Source: an uncultured Clostridia bacterium (GTDB lineage Bacteria > Bacillota > Clostridia > Oscillospirales > JAAYOS01). From it: a stretch of DNA of 64,000 bases. The notes under the pieces are model-generated. The model was not told the origin of the DNA. It saw only the letters and a list, made by a program, of their open reading frames with translations, and did not search any database. A program made the position numbers and the translations under genes. Below, in pieces: positions 56,319-64,000 of this stretch; the stretch's first letter is position 1; the number at the start of each line of letters is the position of its first letter. The stretch is from positions 113,834 through 177,833 of the forward strand of contig CANQDU010000004.1 in assembly GCA_947593925.1 (NCBI GenBank), written 5' to 3'.

Positions 56319-57554
56319 ATGGCAGAGCTTATCGGAGCAGCAATAATCGGCCAGTCCGGCGGCCCGTCCGCGGTCATCAACGCGTCGGCCTACGGAGCCA
56401 TCCGCACCGCCCTCGATTCTCCCTACATCACGAAGGTCTACGGCGCGGCGCACGGCATCAAGGGCGTCCTTGACGACCGTCTCTACATCATGGACGAGGA
56501 GGACCCGGCGGAGCTTGAGCTTCTCAAGTACACCCCCTCGAGCGAGCTTGGCAGCTGCCGCTACAAGATAGCCGACCCCGACTATGACGACACCGACTAT
56601 CAGCGCATTCTCGAGATATTCAAAAAGTACAACGTCCGCTATTTCTTCTACAACGGCGGCAACGACTCGATGGATACCTGCAACAAGATATCCAAGTACA
56701 TGATGAAGGTCGGCTACGAGTGCCGCATCATGGGCATTCCGAAGACGATAGACAACGACCTCTACGGCACCGACCACTGCCCCGGCTTCGCGTCCGCGGC
56801 GAAGTACATCGCCACCTCCCTCATGGAGGTCTATAAGGACGCTTATGTCTATGACACCGGCATGATAACCGTCGTGGAGTGCATGGGCCGCCACGCCGGC
56901 TGGCTCACCGCCGCCGCCGCTCTCGCCACCGAGGCGGGCGCGGGTCCCGACCTCATCTACCTGCCCGAGGTCAACTTCGACATGGACGACTTCCTTGCCG
57001 ACGTCAACCGCATCTACGAGGCGAAGGGTAAGTGCCTCGTCGCCGTTTCCGAGGGCATCCACTATGCCGACGGCAGCTTCGTCAGCGAGGCAAAGACCGC
57101 CGCGACCGACGGCTTCGGCCACGCCCAGCTCGGCGGACTCGCGTCCCTGCTCGCGAACACCATCAAGGAGAAGACCGGCGCGAAGGTCCGCGGCATCGAG
57201 CTCAGCCTGCTCCAGCGCTGCGCCGCCCACTGCGCGTCGCTTACCGACATCGAGGAGAGCTTCATGAGCGGCAAGACCGCCGTCGAGGAGGCCGTCGCCG
57301 GCACCACCGACAAGATGGTCGGCTTCGAGTGCGACCGCACGAACGGCTACGAGTGCAAGCCGAAGCTCTTCGAGCTCACGAGCGTCGCGAACTTCGAGAA
57401 GAAGGTCCCGCGCGAGTGGATAAACGAGGAGGGCAACGGCGTTCTGAAGCCCTTCATCGACTACGCGCTCCCGCTCATCCAGGGCGAGACCAAGCTCCCC
57501 AAGGAGAACGGACTGCCGAGGTTCGCGCATCTCAAGAAAGTTATAGCGAAGTAA
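56319..57554 (+). CDS. pfp: Pyrophosphate-dependent 6-phosphofructokinase
   Basis: 411 residues. Phosphorylates fructose 6-phosphate, probably with PPi rather than ATP: the donor-site motif is GGNDS (Asp where ATP enzymes have Gly) and the following motif is PKTIDNDL with Lys where ATP enzymes have PGTIDND. N-terminal IGQSGGPSAVINAS and the substrate motif ECMGRHAGWLTAA are typical of the Clostridia/Treponema-type PFP clade. ATG 56319 has TGGAGG 11 bases upstream. The codon choice indicates high expression. It is a single gene, followed by repeat copy 2. Confidence 0.92.
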   Translation: MAELIGAAIIGQSGGPSAVINASAYGAIRTALDSPYITKVYGAAHGIKGVLDDRLYIMDEEDPAELELLKYTPSSELGSCRYKIADPDYDDTDYQRILEIFKKYNVRYFFYNGGNDSMDTCNKISKYMMKVGYECRIMGIPKTIDNDLYGTDHCPGFASAAKYIATSLMEVYKDAYVYDTGMITVVECMGRHAGWLTAAAALATEAGAGPDLIYLPEVNFDMDDFLADVNRIYEAKGKCLVAVSEGIHYADGSFVSEAKTAATDGFGHAQLGGLASLLANTIKEKTGAKVRGIELSLLQRCAAHCASLTDIEESFMSGKTAVEEAVAGTTDKMVGFECDRTNGYECKPKLFELTSVANFEKKVPREWINEEGNGVLKPFIDYALPLIQGETKLPKENGLPRFAHLKKVIAK

Positions 57555-57563
57555 AACTTCGCG

Positions 57564-57786
57564 TCGCGGCAAATCGCGGGGGCAGACTTTGTCTGCCCCC
57601 TTACCAATTTGCCGCGAGAATACCGCCAGAGCAAAGCTCTCGCGGTATCAAACGCTCCGCTACGCGCCTCGCGCCTGTGGCGCTTCGACGCACGCTACGC
57701 GCAGAGTATTTTTCCCGACGTACACGCCGTCGGGAAAAATGATTGGAATTTATTTCGCGCCTTTGGCGCGAAACTCTGCGAGGCTT
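57564..57786 (+). repeat. Mosaic hairpin repeat, copy 2 (modules A-B-C-D-E)
   Basis: Starts ten bases after the pfp stop. A: TCGCGGCAAATCGC, inner palindrome GGGGGCAGAC/GTCTGCCCCC, TTACCAATTTGCCGCGA. B: ATACCGC-type arms. Linker CTCCGCTACGCGCCTCG. C: CGCC TGT GGCG then TTCGACGCACGCT. D: TTTTTCCCGACGTACACGCC then complement, ATGATT-GAATTTATTTCG. E: CGCGCC TTT GGCGCG then AAACTCTGCGAGGCTT. The inner stems differ from copy 1 while the linkers are the same. Fills the gap between pfp and the gtrA terminator; no gene is seen. Confidence 0.8.
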
Positions 57787-57789
57787 ATG

Positions 57790-57831
57790 AAAAGCGAGCC
57801 GATACGTTGTGTATCGGCTCGCTTTGTATTA
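57790..57831. terminator. Terminator between pfp and the GtrA gene
   Basis: AAAGCGAGCCGATAC / GTATCGGCTCGCTTT around GTTGT, then TGTATTATTTT. It lies between convergent genes and is near-symmetric. Confidence 0.75.
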
Positions 57832-57856
57832 TTTTCAGGTTGAGTGCGCGCCGGGC

Positions 57857-58300
57857 TTACTGCTCCGCGCCGGGCTTCTTGCCGCCCTTGAAGACGAAGA
57901 ACTGCGAGAGTACGAAGTTCAGCACCAGGACGACGACGTTGACGGCGACCTTTGTTATCATGCCCCAGAGGGAGTCCTCGAGGCCGATGAGCTTGTTTGC
58001 GACAAACATCACCGCCCACTCGAGGACGGCGGTGAAGGCGCGGCTAGCAAAGAAGCTCGCCGCTTCGCGCAGGAGCGCCGCCGCGCCGTCAACGTGACTG
58101 CGGAAGACGAACAGCTTGTTTGTCACATACGCGAACACCACCGACGTGACTATCGCTATGGCGTTCGCTATATCGAACTCCACGCCGAGCCTGTAGCAGA
58201 GCAGCCAGAACAGCAGGTAGTTCACCGCCGTCGTACACGCTCCGACGACGACGTAGCGCACCAGCTTCTTAAACTTTTCGCTTTTCAGAAATTCCTTCAT
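57857..58300 (-). CDS. GtrA family membrane protein
   Basis: 147 residues with four predicted helices (about 13-33, 42-62, 77-100, 113-137). FKKLVRYVVVGACTTAVNYLLFWLL and a later VFAYVTNKLFVFRS motif are the GtrA/DPMS-like signature, repeated as LNFVLSQFFVFKGGKK in the second half. These proteins help move lipid-linked sugars across the membrane or assist glycosyltransferases. No glycosyltransferase is adjacent. ATG 58300 has AGAGAGG upstream. Confidence 0.9.
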   Translation of the reverse strand: MKEFLKSEKFKKLVRYVVVGACTTAVNYLLFWLLCYRLGVEFDIANAIAIVTSVVFAYVTNKLFVFRSHVDGAAALLREAASFFASRAFTAVLEWAVMFVANKLIGLEDSLWGMITKVAVNVVVLVLNFVLSQFFVFKGGKKPGAEQ

Positions 58301-58458
58301 TCGTACAGACCTCTCTTGTCATTTGTCGATCGACTTCACATAGGATACCATATTATTCTCGGAATGTCCAGTGTGAACCGCGGCTTCTCGCGAAAAGTAC
58401 GGGTTTTCCCGGCGCCTTTCTTTTCCCGGGAAACGGCGGCGCGGTTTTTTAGATTTAT

Positions 58459-58544
58459 TTGCCAAAATCCGTATTCCGTGGTATACTATATGCTGTACGT
58501 TTGTATACATCGCGCGGCGGCGTTAGCGCCGCGCGGACGGAGGT
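58459..58544 (+). promoter_or_regulatory. Promoter and leader hairpin of the YdcF-prfA operon
   Basis: TTGCCA (58459-58464), a 17-base spacer and TATACT (58482-58487). In the leader, CGCGCGGCG / CGCCGCGCG (58511-58519 and 58527-58535) forms a nine-bp GC stem ending three bases before the ribosome site GGAGGT (58539-58544), so it could limit access to it. Confidence 0.65.
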
Positions 58545-58555
58545 ATCTTCTCTTC

Positions 58556-59347
58556 ATGGAACATATTCCCTACCGCGGCAGACGGGAGGAGGCGATAAAG
58601 CCTTCCCTCTTCCTCGGCTTCGGACTTGCGTTTCTCCTGATCGCGGCGGCGCTCTTTCTCTTCGCGCCGCTTCTCGGGTTCCTCGCCGCGCTGTGCGGGT
58701 GCGCTTCGGCAGCATGTCTCGTGTACTACGCGCTGCGCCGCGCCGTCGAGGCTGGTCTCTTCATAGGCCCCGCGAAGGCGCTTATCTGGATAATGCGCAT
58801 CGCGTTCGTCGCGGGACTCGTGAGCTTCATCGCGGTCGAATGCCTCGTCGTCTCCGGCGGACATACCGACGCGGAGTCGCGCGGCGCGGACTACCTCATA
58901 GTCCTCGGCTGCGGCGTGGACGGCGAGACGCCGTCGCTAATGCTTCAGAGCCGCATAGACGCGGCGGAGGAATTTCTCAAGGCAAATCCCGAGACCTCGG
59001 CCGTCCTCAGCGGGTGCCAAGGTCCCGGCGAGGATATAAGCGAGGCGGAGGCCATGCGCCGCGCGCTCTCCGGGCGCGGCATCGACGGCGAGCGTCTCCT
59101 GCTCGAACAGGAGTCTCGCGACACGATAGAGAACATCCGCAACTCGCTTGCGCTCATCCCGGAGGGTTCGCGCGTCGCGGTGCTCTCGAACGATTTTCAC
59201 CTCTGCCGCGCGCGCCTCATCGCGAGGAACGAGGGCGCGGACATATCGGCGGTCTCCGCCGTGACGCCGCGCGCCGACCTCGCGCTCTGCTACTACATCC
59301 GCGAGTATTTCTCGCTTGCAAAGGTGTTTTTCACCTATCTCTTCTGA
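58556..59347 (+). CDS. YdcF/ElyC/SanA family (DUF218) membrane protein
   Basis: 263 residues. Three hydrophobic segments in the first 100 residues are followed by the DUF218 domain: [43 protein letters not shown], the acidic [11 protein letters not shown] and [13 protein letters not shown] with the conserved His. Members affect envelope biogenesis; the chemistry is not settled. ATG 58556 is 11 bases from GGAGGT. First gene of the operon with prfA, Sua5/TsaC, coaE and an M18 peptidase. Confidence 0.9.
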   Translation: MEHIPYRGRREEAIKPSLFLGFGLAFLLIAAALFLFAPLLGFLAALCGCASAACLVYYALRRAVEAGLFIGPAKALIWIMRIAFVAGLVSFIAVECLVVSGGHTDAESRGADYLIVLGCGVDGETPSLMLQSRIDAAEEFLKANPETSAVLSGCQGPGEDISEAEAMRRALSGRGIDGERLLLEQESRDTIENIRNSLALIPEGSRVAVLSNDFHLCRARLIARNEGADISAVSAVTPRADLALCYYIREYFSLAKVFFTYLF

Positions 59348-59360
59348 CCCGGAGGGCAAC

Positions 59361-60428
<1,068 letters not shown>

Positions 60429-60468
60429 ACCCGGTATCTTTTCCCATCCTCGGGCGAGGAGGTAGAAT

Positions 60469-61503
60469 ATGAAGACAAAGCTGTTCAGCCACATTGTCTC
60501 GGAGGACGATCCGAGAATAGCAGAGGCGGCAAAGATAATACGCGGCGGCGGTCTCGTGGCGTTTCCCACCGAGACCGTGTACGGTCTCGGCGCGAACGCG
60601 CTCGATCCGGCGGCGGTGAAGAAGATCTTCCTTGCGAAGGGACGCCCCGCCGACAATCCGCTGATTGCGCACATATCGAGCTTCGAGGAGATACGTAGGC
60701 TCGTCCGCGTGCTGCCGGAGTCTGCGGAGGCGCTTGCGAAGCGCTTCTGGCCGGGGCCGCTGACGATAATACTTCCGGCGGCGCCCTGCGTCCCGCCGGA
60801 GGTCACGGCGGGGCTCCCGACCGTGGGAGTGCGCCTTCCGGCGCACCCGATAGCGCGCGCTCTCATACGCGAGGCGGGCGTGCCGATAGCCGCGCCGAGC
60901 GCGAATTCCTCCGGCAAGCCCTCCCCCACCTCCGCGCTGCACGTCTTTGAGGATATGTACGACAGGATAGACGCCATTCTCGACGGAGGGAAAAGCGGCG
61001 TCGGCGTGGAGAGCACGATAGTCTCGCTCGCCTCGGGAAAGCCGAAGCTCCTGCGTCCCGGAGGCATATCGCTCGAACAGCTCGAGTCGGTGCTCGGCGA
61101 GGTGGACGTGGACAAGGCCGTCCGCGAGAAGCTCGCGGAGGGCGAGCGTCCGCTCGCCCCCGGCATGAAGTACCGTCACTACGCCCCGAAGGCGCCGATG
61201 ACGCTCGTGATGGGCGACCCCGAGAAGAGTCTGCTGAAGATACGCGAGCTTGCTGGGCCGGAGGACGGCATAATCTGCTTTGACGAATATTTCTTCCGCT
61301 TCGGGAATACGAAGTACATACGCGGCTTCGGCCACTCCTGCCACCCCGAGGAGCAGGCGGCGCGGCTTTTCAAAATACTCCGCAGCTTCGACACGCTGCC
61401 GGTCCGCCACATCTACTCCCAGTGCCCGGAGGAGAAAGGCATCGGGCTTGCCGTCGTAAACCGCTTGAAAAAAGCTTCCGGCTTTAGTATAATACAGGTA
61501 TAA
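60469..61503 (+). CDS. tsaC: L-threonylcarbamoyladenylate synthase (long Sua5 form)
   Basis: 344 residues. The N-terminal YrdC domain (GGLVAFPTETVYGLGANA, KGRPADNPLIAHI, PSANSSGKPSPT) makes threonylcarbamoyl-AMP for tRNA t6A37. After the linker LAPGMKYRHYAPKAP comes the C-terminal Sua5 domain (about 235-344), so it is the two-domain Sua5/YwlC type. Encoded 40 bases after prfA, a common arrangement in Bacillota. GAGGAGG lies upstream of ATG 60469. Confidence 0.95.
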   Translation: MKTKLFSHIVSEDDPRIAEAAKIIRGGGLVAFPTETVYGLGANALDPAAVKKIFLAKGRPADNPLIAHISSFEEIRRLVRVLPESAEALAKRFWPGPLTIILPAAPCVPPEVTAGLPTVGVRLPAHPIARALIREAGVPIAAPSANSSGKPSPTSALHVFEDMYDRIDAILDGGKSGVGVESTIVSLASGKPKLLRPGGISLEQLESVLGEVDVDKAVREKLAEGERPLAPGMKYRHYAPKAPMTLVMGDPEKSLLKIRELAGPEDGIICFDEYFFRFGNTKYIRGFGHSCHPEEQAARLFKILRSFDTLPVRHIYSQCPEEKGIGLAVVNRLKKASGFSIIQV

Positions 61504-61540
61504 AAATTATTGGTGTGAAATCACCGGGGGAGGTTATTCT

Positions 61541-62179
61541 ATGTTGGGCAACATGAAGGTAATAGGCATAACGGGAGGCACCGGCTGCGGAAAGACCTCG
61601 GTGCTTCGCATGATGGAGCGGCTGGGCTGCTTCGCAATAGACGCGGACGAGGTTTACCACCGTCTGCTCCGCTACGACCACGAGATGCTCGCGCGCCTGC
61701 GCCAGGAGTTCCCGACGGTGTTCGACGAGGCGGGTCACCTCGACCGCACCGCGCTCGGCCACATCGTCTACAATGACGAGGCGCAGATGGAGGTACTTAC
61801 CCACATCACCCACTACCACATCATCAAGGAGATACAGCACCTGCTCGAGCGCGGCGAGAGGAACGGCGCGGCCATGGCCGTCATCGACGCGGTGATGCTC
61901 ATAGAGAGCGGCCTTGACAGGATATGCGACCTCGTCGTCGGCGTCACGGCGCCGCGCGAGGTTCGCGCAAGGCGGATAATGCGGCGCGACGGCATCACCG
62001 CCGAGCAGGCGCGCCAGCGCATAGACGCCCAGCCGGACGAGGACTTCTACCGCCAGAACTGCGACTACATTCTCTCCAACGCCGTCGATGACGGGTCGAT
62101 ACACGACAAAACCGTCGGCTTCTACGACAACCTCGTCAACGGTAAGATCTTCCCAAAAAAGCGGGAGGAAAACGAATAA
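61541..62179 (+). CDS. coaE: Dephospho-CoA kinase
   Basis: 212 residues, last step of coenzyme A synthesis. P-loop GITGGTGCGKT (about residues 9-19), the DADEVYHRLL substrate motif, and the lid arginines in RARRIMRRDGITAEQARQRI. ATG 61541 has GGGGGAGG eight bases upstream. The N-terminus could alternatively begin at the methionine four codons later, where the family match starts (MKVIGITGG). Confidence 0.94.
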   Translation: MLGNMKVIGITGGTGCGKTSVLRMMERLGCFAIDADEVYHRLLRYDHEMLARLRQEFPTVFDEAGHLDRTALGHIVYNDEAQMEVLTHITHYHIIKEIQHLLERGERNGAAMAVIDAVMLIESGLDRICDLVVGVTAPREVRARRIMRRDGITAEQARQRIDAQPDEDFYRQNCDYILSNAVDDGSIHDKTVGFYDNLVNGKIFPKKREENE

Positions 62180-62243
62180 CGGCACCACCGTCCGCCGGCG
62201 GAGCCCGCGGACGTTACGCATAAAACAGAAAGGATGATAAAGT

Positions 62244-63644
62244 ATGTCCGAACCCAAAAAGAGTCCCGCACGCGACCTGCTCGAGACGCAGAAGAACGGC
62301 CTTGACCGCATCAGCGACTCGGAGCGCGCAGAGATGAAGAAGTTTGCCGTCGATTACCGGCACTTCATCGACACCTGCAAGACCGAGCGCGAGACCGTCA
62401 CCCACACGATAGAGCTCGCCGAGGCGCGCGGCTACAAGCCCTACGTCCGCGGCATGGCTCTGAAGCCCGGCGACAAGATATATTTCAACAACCGCGGCAA
62501 GGCGCTCTTCCTCGCCGTGATAGGCGAAAAGCCGCTTGACGAGGGCGTTCTGATAAGCGGCGCGCACATCGACTCGCCGCGCATTGACCTCAAGACGAGC
62601 CCGCTCTATGAGGACAGCGAGTTTGCCTTCTTCAAGACCCACTACTACGGCGGCATCAAGAAGTTCCACTGGGTCAACATCCCGCTCGAACTTCATGGCG
62701 TAGTCGCAAAGAAGGACGGCACCGTCGTGAACGTCCGCTTCGGCTGCGACCCGGACGAGCCCGTGCTCGTCATCGCCGACATACTCATTCACCTCGCGGG
62801 CGAGCAGATGAAGCGTCCGGCGGCGGAGGTCTTCACCGGCGAGGCGCTTAACGCGCTCGTCGGCTCCGAGCCCGCCCATGACGACGACGGCGCGGACCGC
62901 GTCAAGCTCGCCGTCATGAGCATCCTGCACGAGAAGTACGGCATTGAGGAGGCCGACTTCCACTCCGCCGAGCTCACCCTCGTCCCCGCGATGAACTCGC
63001 GCGAGGTCGGCTTTGACGGCAGCATGATAGGCGCCTACGGCCACGACGACCGCATCTGCGCCTACACCACCGTCCGCGCGCTGTTTGACATCGAGGGCAC
63101 TCCGGCGCACACCGCCGTCGCGCTCCTTGTCGATAAGGAGGAGATCGGCTCCGTCGGCGTCAGCGGCATGAGCTCCAAGACCTTCGACACCTTCATGGAG
63201 GATATCTGCGAGGGCTTCGGCGTTCCGCTCCGCGTCTGCTATGAGAACAGCTGCTGCCTCAGTAACGACGTCGCCGCAGGCTTCGACCCGAACTATCCGG
63301 CGTCCTTCGACCGCCGCAACGCCAGCCGCCTCAACTACGGCATGGGCATCACCAAGTACACCGGCCGCGGCGGCAAGGGCGGCGCGAGCGACGCTTCCGC
63401 AGAGCTGATGGCGCGCGTGCGCAAGGTGCTCGACGACGCGGACGTCGTCTGGCAGATGGCGCCTCTCGGCGCTGTCGACGTCGGCGGCGGCGGAACGATA
63501 GCCGGCATCATGGCCAACCGCGACATCGACACCGTCGATGCGGGCGTTCCGGTCCTCTCGATGCACTCCCCGTGGGAGATAATCTCCAAGCTCGACCTCT
63601 ACATGACCTACAAGGGACTGCATGCGTTCCTGACAAGCAAGTAA
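62244..63644 (+). CDS. M18 family metalloaminopeptidase
   Basis: 466 residues, cytoplasmic zinc aminopeptidase of the aspartyl-aminopeptidase type. Zinc and catalytic residues are seen in SGAHIDSPRIDL (His, Asp), LVDKEEIGSVG (Glu-Glu), an Asp in LSNDVAAGFDP, and the C-terminal His in LSMHSPWE. AGAAAGGATG is the ribosome site for ATG 62244. Highly biased codons. Last gene of the operon; with PepC and M28 it is the third aminopeptidase in the window. Confidence 0.93.
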   Translation: MSEPKKSPARDLLETQKNGLDRISDSERAEMKKFAVDYRHFIDTCKTERETVTHTIELAEARGYKPYVRGMALKPGDKIYFNNRGKALFLAVIGEKPLDEGVLISGAHIDSPRIDLKTSPLYEDSEFAFFKTHYYGGIKKFHWVNIPLELHGVVAKKDGTVVNVRFGCDPDEPVLVIADILIHLAGEQMKRPAAEVFTGEALNALVGSEPAHDDDGADRVKLAVMSILHEKYGIEEADFHSAELTLVPAMNSREVGFDGSMIGAYGHDDRICAYTTVRALFDIEGTPAHTAVALLVDKEEIGSVGVSGMSSKTFDTFMEDICEGFGVPLRVCYENSCCLSNDVAAGFDPNYPASFDRRNASRLNYGMGITKYTGRGGKGGASDASAELMARVRKVLDDADVVWQMAPLGAVDVGGGGTIAGIMANRDIDTVDAGVPVLSMHSPWEIISKLDLYMTYKGLHAFLTSK

Positions 63645-63664
63645 AAAATTTCGGCGCGAAATTG

Positions 63665-63853
63665 TGCTCGGGCAATGAATTGCCCTGCGCAATTCCCACG
63701 CGGTCAGTGACCGCGTGGGAGCCCTTTTAATTAAAATGCTCGGGGCAAATGAATTGCCCCTGCGCGAAGTTGACGGCTTTGCCGCCAACTTCAACCGCGC
63801 GAACCGGCGCGGTTGCCGCCTTCGGCGGAAAATCGACGCACGCTCCGCGAGAG
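63665..63853 (+). repeat. Mosaic hairpin repeat, copy 5 (modules F-C, partial)
   Basis: GCTCGGGCAATGAATTGCCC, then CCCACGCGGTC / GACCGCGTGGG, AGCCCTT, AATTAAAA, TGCTCGGGGCAAATGAATTG and CCCCTGCGC, a GAAGTTG..CAACTTC hairpin, ACCGCGCGAACCGGCGCGG, and GCCGCC TTC GGCGG with AAAATCGACGCACGCTCCG. It matches module F of copy 4 and module C of all copies. From 63854 to the window end (about 150 bases) I recognise nothing, and no terminator with a T-tract follows the M18 gene. Confidence 0.7.
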
Positions 63854-64000
63854 GTGTAAATTTCGCCCTACGGTTCGTACAAAGTCGGGACGTCGGCGCG
63901 AAGCGCTGAGGTCTGATGCGCCCGGTAGAAAGTTTCGGTGCGTAGCAAGTCGAAGGGCGCATTCACGCCGCCGAAATTTACGGATTGGACCTTATTCGCC

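Overview
The window looks like a chromosomal segment of a GC-rich Bacillota, class Clostridia, probably an uncultured gut member of the Oscillospirales/Christensenellales type. That placement is inference. It rests on Gram-positive-style promoters and Shine-Dalgarno (SD) sites, a type III glutamine synthetase, a PPi-type phosphofructokinase, MoxR/DUF58/DUF4129 and GtrA/YdcF genes, DUF4298, a Gram-positive LexA box and amino-acid biosynthesis in long operons. There are no phage genes, transposases, rRNAs or CRISPR arrays. Most of it is housekeeping.

Layout: (1) 1-4325, leftward: a lipoprotein, an ABC ATPase and two ABC-2 type permeases (the last cut by the window edge). (2) 4449-17721, leftward: a complete branched-chain amino-acid operon, ilvB-ilvN-ilvC-ilvD-leuA-leuC-leuD-leuB-ilvE-(DUF815 ATPase)-ilvA. 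It is preceded by a consensus promoter, a 31-codon leader peptide rich in Ile/Leu/Val codons and a Rho-independent terminator, the layout of ribosome-mediated attenuation. (3) 18047-25133: a truncated MocR-like regulator, a MATE exporter, and an MMPL transporter with a YhgE-like heptad-repeat partner. (4) 25288-31433: a MoxR/DUF58/DUF4129 operon and a polar amino-acid ABC importer. (5) 31563-36765: an orphan secreted protein, a DUF4298 gene broken by an in-frame TAG, an M28 peptidase, a PepC-like cysteine aminopeptidase and a 73-residue protein. (6) 37040-45149: an initiator tRNA, a PadR/HAAS/DUF4097 operon, typA and glnN. (7) 45244-50456: carA followed by one reading frame that joins carB to dapF. 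(8) 50814-58300: ridA, a GH78 rhamnosidase with an esterase, dinB under a LexA-like box, PPi-PFK and GtrA. (9) 58459-63644: YdcF-like, prfA, Sua5/TsaC, coaE and an M18 aminopeptidase.

The most unusual items are the single-frame CarB-DapF fusion, which has a good internal SD/GTG at the junction; the leader-peptide attenuator of the ilv-leu operon, where a T-box would be expected in Clostridia; and a family of long mosaic intergenic repeats at 17.7, 36.3, 50.5, 57.6 and 63.7 kb. These repeats are chains of hairpins whose arms differ between copies while the linkers stay constant. Between at least two copies the outer stem has changed on both sides so that pairing is kept. This points to structured RNA or DNA elements, and I do not recognise the family.
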